Below, piece by piece: positions 17,124-23,858 of a stretch of DNA of 23,858 nucleotides. Source of the stretch: Victivallales bacterium. GTDB taxonomy: Bacteria > Verrucomicrobiota > Lentisphaeria > Oligosphaerales > Lenti-02. Made by a program: the position numbers and the translations under genes. The DNA lies in assembly GCA_018648945.1 (NCBI GenBank), contig JABGQJ010000024.1, positions 1 through 23,858 on the forward strand, given 5' to 3'. The notes below the pieces were generated by a model, which saw only the letters and a program-made list of their open reading frames with translations, was not told where the DNA came from and made no database searches. Positions within the stretch are counted from its first letter, which is position 1. Each line of letters begins with the position of its first letter.

Positions 17124-17161
17124 ACCTTGCCGAGGAACTGAGCAGTGAGCCCTGGCAAGGT
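17124..17161 (+). promoter_or_regulatory. Inverted repeat in the leader of the sigma-factor gene
   Basis: ACCTTGCC (17124-17131) and GGCAAGGT (17154-17161) are perfect 8-base inverted arms separated by 22 bases. The repeat ends 20 bases before the GTG start, just upstream of the GGAG ribosome-binding site. It could be an mRNA hairpin that affects translation of the sigma factor, or a protein-binding operator. It is long enough to be worth noting but is unproven. Confidence 0.4.
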
Positions 17162-17181
17162 CAACTGGGAGAGATCCATTC

Positions 17182-17793
17182 GTGAGTACCGCGATCGCCG
17201 AAGAGAAACAGCGCAACATCCTGGAGGACCGCGACTTGGTCGAGCGGTTCAAGCAGGGCGACCATGGCGCCTTCGGTCGACTTGTCGAGAAGCACTCCGC
17301 GAAGGCCTACCAGATCGCCTACGGGGTCGTCGCTAACCGCGAGGACGCCGAGGAGGTCACCCAGGACGTGTTTGTGCGCATCCACCGCGCCTTGCCGAAA
17401 TTCCGCGGCGACGCCGAGTTCACGACTTGGATGTACCGCATCGCCATGAATCTGGCGCGCAACAAGTACCGCTGGAACAAATCGCGCGGCAGCCAGCGCA
17501 ATATCAGCATCGACGCCCCGCTCCCAGGCAGCGACAGCGAGGATGGTCGCCACATCGACCTGCCGGAGACCAATCCCACGCCGGACGAGCAATCGCGGGT
17601 GGACGAGCTTGAGCAACAAGCGTTGGCAGAGTTGTACAAATTGCCGGAACTCTACCGGGAAGCGCTTGTCCTACGGAACGTCAAGGAACTCAGCTACGAG
17701 GAAATCTCCTCGCTCTTGGGCTGCAAACTTGGCACCGTTAAGTCCCGTATTGCCCGGGCGCGCGATGAACTCCGGAAAAGGCTTGAACTATGA
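17182..17793 (+). CDS. ECF-type RNA polymerase sigma factor (RpoE-like)
   Basis: This is a 203-residue sigma70-family factor with only regions 2 and 4, the extracytoplasmic-function layout. Region 2 (about 24-95) has FGRLVEKHSAKAYQIAYG, then NREDAEEVTQDVFVRIHRAL for core binding and FTTWMYRIAMNLARNKYR for -10 recognition. Region 4 (about 145-200) has LPELYREALVLRNVKELSYE and a helix-turn-helix LGCKLGTVKSRIARARDELR for -35 recognition. The start is GTG at 17182 with GGAG about 10 bases upstream; no ATG is better placed. Its stop overlaps the start of the anti-sigma gene by four bases (ATGA), the usual arrangement for translational coupling of an ECF factor to its inhibitor. The stimulus and regulon cannot be read here. 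Confidence 0.95.
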   Translation: MSTAIAEEKQRNILEDRDLVERFKQGDHGAFGRLVEKHSAKAYQIAYGVVANREDAEEVTQDVFVRIHRALPKFRGDAEFTTWMYRIAMNLARNKYRWNKSRGSQRNISIDAPLPGSDSEDGRHIDLPETNPTPDEQSRVDELEQQALAELYKLPELYREALVLRNVKELSYEEISSLLGCKLGTVKSRIARARDELRKRLEL

Positions 17794-18602
17794 GTGAAAA
17801 CGTCGATCAAACCGACTGTCCGCCGTTTGATGACATTAGTGCCTATCTCGATGGCGAATCGAGTGCTGATACCAGCAGCCACGTAGAGTCCTGCGATGCC
17901 TGTCAACGGCTCCTGCAGTCGCTCCGGGCGGTGGGTGGTGCTGTTGCCAAGGCGTCTCAACCACCCGCTGACCTTGCCCAGCGCATTCTGGCCGCGTGCC
18001 AGGAAGACAGTGGCGAACGGGAACCCGTGCCCTTCTGGGGGCGCCCCCTGCTGCGCTATGCGGCCGCGCTGGTTCTTACCGCGGCGTTGGCTCTTGCCGT
18101 GCGCACCGCGATCGGACGGTCGGGAACGGACGACGGGCCGGGCGGGATAACCGTTGCCGATGGCCAGGCTGGAAACGTGCAATACCCCAACGGGTCACGC
18201 CAGCCAGGTGGAGCCGCGGGCAACGGGGAAGATCTGGTCAAGGTAACAGCCAGCAAGAAAGCCGGCACCGGCTCGCTCGGGGCCACCACCGGCACGAGGG
18301 TGCTGGCCGGGGGAATCAAACACGTCTGGTCCGTGCCGGCGATCGATGGCGTGGCTCCCGTGCTGGAGAGCCAGCTTGGGCGAGCGGACTGGACCGTGGC
18401 ACACCAGGAGCAGCGCCGCATGACGGTGCGCGTTACAGTCACTGACGAGCGGCTTCAGAAACTCGTCCAAAGCATGTACGACACAGGCTGGAAGCTGTTC
18501 TCCGACGACCTCCCGCAACCCAACGAAGCAGCGAAGGTGAAGTTCAGTGGCCGTCGCGTTCTCTACCAGGCGGACTTCGTCGCGGAGACCACTCCCCGCT
18601 AG
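17790..18602 (+). CDS. Membrane-bound zinc-finger anti-sigma factor
   Basis: This 270-residue protein is coupled to the ECF sigma gene by an ATGA overlap. Its N-terminal cytoplasmic part carries a ZAS-type zinc-binding motif, His31-x3-Cys35-x2-Cys38 (HVESCDAC), after SAYLDGE, the typical anti-sigma layout. One transmembrane helix (about 87-108, LLRYAAALVLTAALALAV) would place residues 110-270 outside the cytoplasmic membrane. That outer part starts with a Gly/Ser/Asn-rich linker and ends in a folded-looking domain with ADWTVAHQEQRRMTVRVTV and LVQSMYDTGWKLFSDDLPQP, which I do not recognise. By analogy it holds the sigma factor inactive until an envelope signal releases it, by proteolysis or conformational change. 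Confidence 0.9.
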   Translation: MSENVDQTDCPPFDDISAYLDGESSADTSSHVESCDACQRLLQSLRAVGGAVAKASQPPADLAQRILAACQEDSGEREPVPFWGRPLLRYAAALVLTAALALAVRTAIGRSGTDDGPGGITVADGQAGNVQYPNGSRQPGGAAGNGEDLVKVTASKKAGTGSLGATTGTRVLAGGIKHVWSVPAIDGVAPVLESQLGRADWTVAHQEQRRMTVRVTVTDERLQKLVQSMYDTGWKLFSDDLPQPNEAAKVKFSGRRVLYQADFVAETTPR

Positions 18603-18623
18603 CTCTGCCCAGACTTGAGTTTC

Positions 18624-18654
18624 AAGGCCGCAGGATTCTTCTTGCGGCCTTTTT
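18624..18654 (+). terminator. Intrinsic terminator of the sigma/anti-sigma operon
   Basis: AAGGCCGCA and TGCGGCCTT pair as a nine-base-pair stem around a 10-base loop, directly followed by a T-run (TTTTTC, counting the pairing T bases). It lies 21 bases after the anti-sigma stop codon. This is the clearest Rho-independent terminator in the window. Confidence 0.88.
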
Positions 18655-18679
18655 CTGTCCGGGTTGTTCCCTCTCGGTC

Positions 18680-18717
18680 GGCAGGGCGGGCCAAGGGCAA
18701 AACGCCCGCCCTATGCC
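18680..18717. repeat. REP-like GC palindrome
   Basis: GGCA-GGGCGGGC pairs with GCCCGCCC-(TA)-TGCC around a 12-base loop containing GGGCAAAAC. It has no T-run and follows the terminator, so it is not needed for termination. A related AACGCCCGC fragment occurs near 8900. It could be a dispersed extragenic palindrome. Confidence 0.4.
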
Positions 18718-18768
18718 CACCGCCCCCAACCAGCATAGCCTGGTTCCCCCCAGCCCAAGGTCCTGCCC

Positions 18769-19731
18769 ATGCGCCAACCAACTGCCGACGAACTCCGCCA
18801 TCTCCTCGTGCTCTGGGGGGTGTCCTTTGCCAGGGAACGCGGGGATCTGGACCTGACCGGCAGTCCGGAACGCACGGAGTGGCGCACCGCCATCGAGGAT
18901 ACCGACGGCAAGGTCTACGTACTGGAACAAATCGCCGCGACTAAGCGCGACCACCGACGTCGGATCAGCGCCACGCTACAGGCCCTGCGAGACCGCAGCG
19001 TGCCGGCCATCGACCCCTATCTTGCCACCTCCTATGGCGGCATGATCGGCGAGATCGATGGCACCTACTGGCAACTCATGCCCTTCATCGAAGGTGTCCA
19101 ACTCCCCCGTCCCGACTACATCTGGGACGAATGGCGTGGCGAGGCCCTCGCCGACTGGCTGATCGCGCTGTGCGCTGCCAGCGACCCCCTCCCCGCCGTC
19201 AAGCCCGATGAGTTCTCCATTGTCAAGTACTACCAGGGGTTGCTGACCAGCTACGAAAAGCGCCTGCCCAAGCTCAGGCAGGAACTCGAGCCCTTCGTCG
19301 CCCGCCTGCGCGACCATGGCTTCGTTGCCACCCACGATCAACTGCGCACAGCTTTCTGTCACGGCGACTACCACCCCATGAACGTGATCTGGCAGGAGGA
19401 CGGCGTCCGCAGCGTGCTCGACTGGGAGTTCATGGGCTACAAACCGGAAATGTACGATGTGGCCAACATGATTGGCTGCGCGGGCATGGAGTACCCGGAA
19501 TCCCTGCTGCGCGGCCTGGTCCCGGCCATGCTCCGGCGTCTGCGGGAATCCGGCATCTTCGCCGAGACCAGTTGGCAGTGGTTCCTGGACTACCTGCTCG
19601 CCCTCCGCTTCGGCTGGATGCGCGAATGGGTCACGCGCGAGGAGCAGGACATGATCAACATGGAACTGGACTTCATGTTCATCCTCCTCGACAACCGCGA
19701 AACCATCCTGGAAAAGTGGGGGATTGCGTAA
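18769..19731 (+). CDS. Aminoglycoside phosphotransferase-fold kinase (substrate unknown)
   Basis: This 320-residue kinase of the APH/choline-kinase/homoserine-kinase-II fold has the catalytic loop FCHGDYHPMNVIW (197-208): His198-x-Asp200 with Asn205, followed by the metal-binding DWE (218-220) in SVLDWEFMG. The N-lobe segment VYVLEQIAA (49-57) could carry the nucleotide-binding strand, with no clear lysine in it. The family phosphorylates small hydroxylated molecules such as sugars, homoserine, choline or aminoglycosides, so antibiotic resistance should not be assumed. It is the first gene of a very tight unit: the next gene starts one base after its stop and a third follows two bases after that, so the likely substrate is a sugar or sugar derivative freed by the partner proteins. 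No strong ribosome-binding site is seen before the ATG. Confidence 0.85.
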   Translation: MRQPTADELRHLLVLWGVSFARERGDLDLTGSPERTEWRTAIEDTDGKVYVLEQIAATKRDHRRRISATLQALRDRSVPAIDPYLATSYGGMIGEIDGTYWQLMPFIEGVQLPRPDYIWDEWRGEALADWLIALCAASDPLPAVKPDEFSIVKYYQGLLTSYEKRLPKLRQELEPFVARLRDHGFVATHDQLRTAFCHGDYHPMNVIWQEDGVRSVLDWEFMGYKPEMYDVANMIGCAGMEYPESLLRGLVPAMLRRLRESGIFAETSWQWFLDYLLALRFGWMREWVTREEQDMINMELDFMFILLDNRETILEKWGIA

Positions 19732-19732
19732 C

Positions 19733-21712
19733 ATGCGCGGTCACGAGACGAGATCGGGGAACAGGGCATGGAAATGGGGGCGGCTGCTTCTGTTGATGGT
19801 GGGAACACTGTCGGCCCAAGAGGCCAGCATTCACTGGGAGTTCGCTCCGCCTGACGGGACCGGGGCAGTACGTCCCCAGGTCTCGACCGGGCAACGCTTG
19901 GTCGCCATCCCTGCCAAGGGACGCCTGCACCGGCGGGAAGCAGTCCTGGGCTGGGACAAGGCAGGCGGGGGCCTGCACTTCGCCAACGGCATCGCCGCCC
20001 AGAACGACGAGGGTGTCTTTCTGCGTGTGGCCGACCACCATGCCCTCACCGGGCACAACAGGGGCAACCAGGGATTCTCCTCCCTGCGCCTGTCTGCCCG
20101 CGTGCGGCTCGATTCGGTGGGACGCACCCAGAGCCTGCTGCGCAAAACCGAGTTCGCCAGCGAGGTCGGCTATCTGCTCTGCATCTCCAGCAATGGGCAG
20201 GTGCGATTCGCCGTGGGCACCTGGGCAGGCAGAGCATCCGTCCACAGCGGCGACGTGCGCTTGGCGACCGGGCGCTGGTACGACGTGACCGGAGTGTGGG
20301 AGAATGGCAAGGCCAGTGTGCTGGTGGACGGCAAACCATGCGGCTCCACGGCCTCTGTGTCCGGCATGCTCGGCCAGACTTCTGGTCCGTTGGCCATTGG
20401 TGCCCTGGATCGTGGACGCGGCAGCACGGGGCAGTTCCTTGACGGAACCCTCCAAGCCGTTAGAATCCAAGGTGTCGCCAGCAAGACGCCAGCAGGAGGC
20501 CAGACGATGGCCAAGGACGCCAACACCACCGCCTGGGGAAGCCCTGTTCGCCGCATGTGGGCCTGTCCGCCGCACGACTGGGGCCGCCCAGCTCTCGGCA
20601 TGCCGATCCTGAAAGGCGTCTGCCACGCCCCCATCTTCGAGCCAGAGTACCAAGACGGGGCCTACAACCACCATCCCGAGATCATCTACCATCACGGTCG
20701 CTTCCACGCCATGTGGAGCAACAACAGGATCGGCGAAGACCGGGCCGGGCAGCGCATTCTCTACAGCACGACCAACGATCCCACCCACTGGCCGACGGCT
20801 CGCCTGCTGTTCCCCGAGCCCGGCCCCTTCTTCGACGACCGCAAGCCGACCAAGGAGCAACCCGGGCGGCGCGGCTTCTACATGACCGCCATGAAGTTCC
20901 TGCCCCTCGGCAAACAGTTGTTTGCCGTCGCCTCCTTCGACGGCACGGGGAAACACCTCGTCCCCCTGGTTCGACAGCTCCATGCCGACGGCTCGTGGGG
21001 CGAGGTCTTCGCCCTACATAGCGACTATGACCGCACGCGCAAAGCCGACTTCCCCTTCGCGTTCGCGGACCCTACCGAGGAACCGCTCCGCACAACGGCG
21101 GCCCAGCTTCTCAAGCTCTACCTCACCCCCGAATTCCTACCCAGTTGGGACTTCGGCATCGGCCACCTCCTCCGCCGGCCCAAGTCGGTCGAGGGCACCA
21201 CCCTCTGCGAATGGACCATCCACCGCACCCGCGACGGCAAGCACGTCATGCTCGCCCGCGATCCGCGCATGAGCCACCGCATGTATGCGGCAATCTCCGA
21301 TTCCGCCGATCCCAACTCCTTCCCGACCCTTCAGCCCACCGACATTCCGGACACCCCCAGCAAGGCGGTCACGCTCAATCTGGCAGACAACACGGTGTTG
21401 CTGATCGGCAATCAGCTGGCGAAGGAGTTCGACAGCGTGGACAAGCCCACCCACTACGACCGCGATCCCCTGACCGTCTCGATCAGCACGGACGGCTACC
21501 GGTTCCAGCGGCAACTGGCCCTGCGCTGGGAGGGAGGGAGACGCTGGCGGACCGAACGGCGCAAGGTTCCCGGTCGGGGGCAAGGCTGCCAGTATCCCGC
21601 CGCCATGCTCAAAGACGGCACCCTCTATGTCATCTACTCCATCGGCAAGGAAGACATCGCCCTTTCGTGGGTGCCACTCCACCACCTGAATCTACGGACC
21701 CGGGAGCGCTAG
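19733..21712 (+). CDS. Exported LamG-like / sialidase-like protein
   Basis: This 659-residue protein has a signal peptide (basic start with Arg and Lys, then LLLLMVGTLSA, cleavage near residue 28). Residues about 115-250 form a LamG/concanavalin-like beta-sandwich (LRLSARVRLDSV, GRWYDVTGVWENGKASVLVDG), often a glycan-binding module. Residues about 295-655 resemble the beta-propeller of exo-sialidase-like enzymes: YNHHPEIIYHHGRFHAMWSN, EDRAGQRILYSTTNDPTHW with a worn Asp-box, and SISTDGYRF. The expected role is glycan binding and possibly hydrolysis outside the cytoplasm, but the full set of sialidase catalytic residues (Arg triad, Tyr/Glu, Asp) is not confirmed. The ATG at 19733 lies one base after the kinase stop and has a GGGGGA ribosome-binding site. 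A non-catalytic propeller is an alternative. Confidence 0.8.
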   Translation: MRGHETRSGNRAWKWGRLLLLMVGTLSAQEASIHWEFAPPDGTGAVRPQVSTGQRLVAIPAKGRLHRREAVLGWDKAGGGLHFANGIAAQNDEGVFLRVADHHALTGHNRGNQGFSSLRLSARVRLDSVGRTQSLLRKTEFASEVGYLLCISSNGQVRFAVGTWAGRASVHSGDVRLATGRWYDVTGVWENGKASVLVDGKPCGSTASVSGMLGQTSGPLAIGALDRGRGSTGQFLDGTLQAVRIQGVASKTPAGGQTMAKDANTTAWGSPVRRMWACPPHDWGRPALGMPILKGVCHAPIFEPEYQDGAYNHHPEIIYHHGRFHAMWSNNRIGEDRAGQRILYSTTNDPTHWPTARLLFPEPGPFFDDRKPTKEQPGRRGFYMTAMKFLPLGKQLFAVASFDGTGKHLVPLVRQLHADGSWGEVFALHSDYDRTRKADFPFAFADPTEEPLRTTAAQLLKLYLTPEFLPSWDFGIGHLLRRPKSVEGTTLCEWTIHRTRDGKHVMLARDPRMSHRMYAAISDSADPNSFPTLQPTDIPDTPSKAVTLNLADNTVLLIGNQLAKEFDSVDKPTHYDRDPLTVSISTDGYRFQRQLALRWEGGRRWRTERRKVPGRGQGCQYPAAMLKDGTLYVIYSIGKEDIALSWVPLHHLNLRTRER

Positions 21713-21714
21713 CC

Positions 21715-23670
21715 ATGCCAGTCTACTGGGGCATTCTGCACTGCCATGTCGACGGGGGGCTCTGCCACAAGCAGGAGCCGTTCACCCCTGCCGAGATGGA
21801 CGAGTTCGCCACGCAGGTGGACCAGCTCTACGACTTCGCTATCCAAGACCGCCAGTTCGACTTCCTCTTCTACGCCGACCATCACAACCAAGGGCAGATG
21901 ATCGCCCTCGGCGACACGCCGGCATCCCCTTGGCACACCATTGTCCAGAAGGCGCGCGAGCGCCGCATGCCAGGGCAGTTCGCTGCTCTGCTGGGGTATG
22001 AGTTCCAGGACGGCATGGAGTACAATGTCTACCTGCACGACACCGACCAACTGCCCCTGGCCAAGACCTGGCCCGAGCTGATCGCCCAAGTCGAGCCAGG
22101 CGACCCCGGCATCCTCCTGGCCGCCCACAACCGACCGGCGCCCACCGACTGGCAGTTCCCCCGCCATCCCAACTTCCGGTTGATCGAAGTGCTCAACGAT
22201 GGTAGCGTCTTCGAGCACTGGGCCAACGAGGGGCTCCAACACGGGCATCGCGCAGCTTTCATCGCCGGCAGCGACGACCACAGCTGCCGCCCAGGGTGCA
22301 ACGCCTGCACTGGGGTCTGGGCCGACGAACTGACCGAAGACGCCATCTGGCGGGCCCTGTACCAGGGGCGCACGGTCGCCGCCAGAGGGATCCGTGCCGA
22401 ACTGTTTCTGGAGGTGAACGACCAACCGATGGGCAGCGAGACCGATCCGGCAAGCAGCTACCGCGTGCAGCTGTCCCATCGTTTCGAGCGCCCTCCCCTC
22501 CGCGTCTTCCTCATTTCCGCCGGTCGCGCCGTGGCCGAACTGCACTCCGCGACGGCGGCATTCGACATGACCATCGCGCTCCCCGCCGACCGCATCCAGC
22601 CGGGCAGCTACCTCTACGCCAAATGTCTGTACGAGGACGGCAAGGTGGCCCTCACCTCGCCCGTCTTCATCCGCGCTGGTGCAGAAAGACAACTCCCCGC
22701 CAGTACGCCGACAGGAACGGCAACCGCCTACCAGGCAGAGCGCGATATCGGCACCCGTATCGGACGCCATCGCTTCATCAATGCAGGGGGATTGGTGTCG
22801 CCGGCACAGCGCCCCATGCAGCAGGTCCGCGACATGGTCATCCACGCCGGCCCCGATGGGCTCCTTGTCCTGCCAAACGGCGCCTGCATCGTGCCAACGA
22901 TGGCTGCGATCAGCCAACTCGATCCAGACGGGAGAACAACCCCACTCCACACCTTCGCCCCGGACGAGGGCAATCTCGTCCTGCCGAGCTATGTCCAGGC
23001 GGGGGATGCGGTGTTTGCCGCCGGCTACCTGGCCGACTCCCCCCAAGCAGTCCCGCTGATTGGTGAACTCCCGCCCGCCTGGAAGGCCATGCAGCCCGTG
23101 CCCCCCTACCTGTACCGAGACCGGTGGGTGACGCCTGGCTACCTGGCCGGAGACGGCGATCTGCTCTGCTGCCTGGCCAGCCGGGAAGCCACCATCCTCC
23201 TGGCCAACGGCACCATCGTGGGGTTCTGTCAGGAAGGCTACCCGTCCTTCCCGGTCGCCGTGGACATGGCCGGCCTCGACCGCATCGCCATCGTCTCCTG
23301 CGACGGGCACGTCGCCTTCTACGATGCCTCGGCAGCTCAGGATGCCCCCTTGCTATGGGACACCCTCCTGCCCGAGACCTGCGTTGCCACGACCATCATC
23401 CAAGACGAAGTCTGGTGCTACAGTGCCGGGTTCCGCGGCTGCTACTCCCGCGATCCCCTCACCGTCCATGCCCTGGACATGAACACCGGCAGCTTGCTCC
23501 GCACCTTCGAACTGGATCTGCTTAACATCCGAGGCACGCGCATCCGCTCCCTGCCAGATGGGTGCCTCGTCGCCCAGCACAACCCCTGCCTACAGGGCGC
23601 AGCCGTCTATCGAGACCGTCTCAACGAGACCGGAACGCTACGCGTGTTCCGCCCGGTGCCCGGAGACTAG
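21715..23670 (+). CDS. PHP-domain phosphoesterase-like protein with C-terminal propeller-like region
   Basis: This protein has 651 residues. The N-terminal 240 match a PHP metal-dependent phosphoesterase: His9-x-His11 (ILHCH), YADHHN (Asp55, His56, His57), GYEF (Glu96), AAHN (His138) and GSDDHS (Asp187/Asp188, His189), together a plausible metal site. Residues about 245-335 look like a beta-sandwich and about 350-651 repeat beta-strand patterns (GPDGLLVLPNGACIVP, DRIAIVSCDGHVAFYDASAA), like a propeller. No signal peptide is visible, which is odd because the preceding gene product is exported. The ATG lies two bases after that gene's stop, with GGGAG 9 bases upstream. Phosphoesterase activity is inferred from the family; the substrate is unknown. 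Long open frames that extend upstream of the ATG are shadows of the previous gene. Confidence 0.85.
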   Translation: MPVYWGILHCHVDGGLCHKQEPFTPAEMDEFATQVDQLYDFAIQDRQFDFLFYADHHNQGQMIALGDTPASPWHTIVQKARERRMPGQFAALLGYEFQDGMEYNVYLHDTDQLPLAKTWPELIAQVEPGDPGILLAAHNRPAPTDWQFPRHPNFRLIEVLNDGSVFEHWANEGLQHGHRAAFIAGSDDHSCRPGCNACTGVWADELTEDAIWRALYQGRTVAARGIRAELFLEVNDQPMGSETDPASSYRVQLSHRFERPPLRVFLISAGRAVAELHSATAAFDMTIALPADRIQPGSYLYAKCLYEDGKVALTSPVFIRAGAERQLPASTPTGTATAYQAERDIGTRIGRHRFINAGGLVSPAQRPMQQVRDMVIHAGPDGLLVLPNGACIVPTMAAISQLDPDGRTTPLHTFAPDEGNLVLPSYVQAGDAVFAAGYLADSPQAVPLIGELPPAWKAMQPVPPYLYRDRWVTPGYLAGDGDLLCCLASREATILLANGTIVGFCQEGYPSFPVAVDMAGLDRIAIVSCDGHVAFYDASAAQDAPLLWDTLLPETCVATTIIQDEVWCYSAGFRGCYSRDPLTVHALDMNTGSLLRTFELDLLNIRGTRIRSLPDGCLVAQHNPCLQGAAVYRDRLNETGTLRVFRPVPGD

Positions 23671-23693
23671 TGCCACGTTGCGCGAATCAGCGC

Positions 23694-23733
23694 CCGGAAG
23701 GCGTTCAGGGGGAAGCGCTGCCCCCCGTTCCGG
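23694..23733. terminator. Possible bidirectional terminator between convergent genes
   Basis: CCGGAA and TTCCGG form the outer stem, and GGGGG and CCCCC an inner stem around AAGCGCTG. It sits between the PHP gene (plus strand) and the prepilin-like gene (minus strand) and directly abuts the conserved 41-base element. There is no T-run. Confidence 0.4.
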
Positions 23734-23774
23734 CGACCAGATGCACGCTCGCTTTGGCAACTTCGCGCTAGTAC
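23734..23774 (-). repeat. 41-base conserved 3' element, copy 2
   Basis: This is the partner of 782-822, with 37 of 41 identical. It covers the final Tyr-stop codons of the partial prepilin-like gene and the next 34 bases. In both copies a stem-loop lies just beyond it. Confidence 0.75.
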
Positions 23775-23858
23775 CCGGCCGGGGAAATCGCGCCGCGCCA
23801 GTACTTGTTGATGGCTGCGCTTGTGATCACCGCCGCATGGCGGTAGCGGTCCACGTGC
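23768..23858 (-). CDS. C-terminus of a second prepilin-like protein, 5' part cut by window edge
   Basis: The last 29 residues and the TAG stop are inside the window. The visible start HVDRYRH lines up with GHVEWMRY, which follows the H-x9-DG motif in the 816-1478 protein, and the tail ends ...SPAGY against ...LPWPY. The shared 3' flank strengthens the assignment. The prepilin N-terminus lies beyond the edge, so the call rests on a short match plus position. Confidence 0.6.
   Translation of the reverse strand, partial: HVDRYRHAAVITSAAINKYWRGAISPAGY

Noticed and set aside
17122..17161. ECF-type autoregulatory promoter (GGAAC...GTC) before the sigma gene
   Set aside because: GGAAC and GTC occur but are 21 bases apart, too far for the usual 15-17 base spacing.
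18769..19731. Aminoglycoside resistance gene
   Set aside because: The fold fits, but many APH-fold kinases act on sugars or metabolites, and the operon partners point to glycan metabolism.
21709..23310. Open frame of about 530 codons opposite the PHP gene
   Set aside because: It is antisense to a gene with an intact PHP metal site and shows no domain or signal of its own.

Overview
The window is GC-rich chromosomal DNA from a bacterium that is most likely in the PVC superphylum, with Lentisphaerota-like as my best guess. The main clue is the prepilin-like protein at 816-1478. It has an [23 protein letters not shown] N-terminus, a KARSISC..NLKQ segment and a C-terminal H-x9-DG motif, a type greatly expanded in Lentisphaerota, Verrucomicrobiota and Planctomycetota. 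The rest of the window fits: large secreted multidomain glycosidase-like and sialidase-like proteins, a Gfo/Idh/MocA oxidoreductase and a sugar-kinase fusion. I see no rRNA, tRNA, CRISPR array, transposase, phage gene or plasmid origin.

Layout. Nearly everything from 1 to 14946 reads on the minus strand. Going 5' to 3' on that strand there is a CPBP intramembrane protease (14946-14179); a protein joining a degenerate KaiC/RecA-like domain to a PPDK-type ATP-grasp domain (14125-11474); a nucleotidyltransferase-galactokinase-like fusion (11415-8968) with its own good promoter; a Gfo/Idh/MocA dehydrogenase (8863-7679); a CYTH-CHAD protein (7592-6063) overlapping a ParA/MinD-type ATPase (6063-5320); a 1251-aa secreted glycosidase-like protein (5297-1542); the prepilin-like protein (1478-816); and a secreted protein of unknown function that runs off the left edge (665-1).

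An AT-rich divergent region at about 14947-15046 separates this block from the plus-strand block. That block holds pgk (15047-16249) and tpiA (16287-17042); an ECF sigma factor (17182-17793) overlapping its zinc-finger anti-sigma partner (17790-18602), followed by a clear intrinsic terminator; and a very tight three-gene unit of an APH-fold kinase (18769-19731), an exported LamG/sialidase-like protein (19733-21712) and a PHP phosphoesterase-like protein with a probable beta-propeller tail (21715-23670). The last 91 bases hold the C-terminus of a second prepilin-like gene on the minus strand. Its stop codon and 3' flank share a 41-base element (37 of 41 identical) with the first prepilin-like gene.

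How the genes may work together. pgk and tpiA are central glycolysis. The kinase-nucleotidyltransferase fusion looks like a self-contained salvage route from free sugar to sugar-1-phosphate to NDP-sugar, and it sits among polysaccharide-breakdown and sugar-oxidation genes. The CHAD-ParA pair is the best candidate for an undescribed system. CHAD proteins bind polyphosphate and ParA/MinD ATPases position cellular cargo, so polyphosphate-granule positioning is a reasonable but untested inference. Every functional call here rests on motif recognition by eye; no database search was run.
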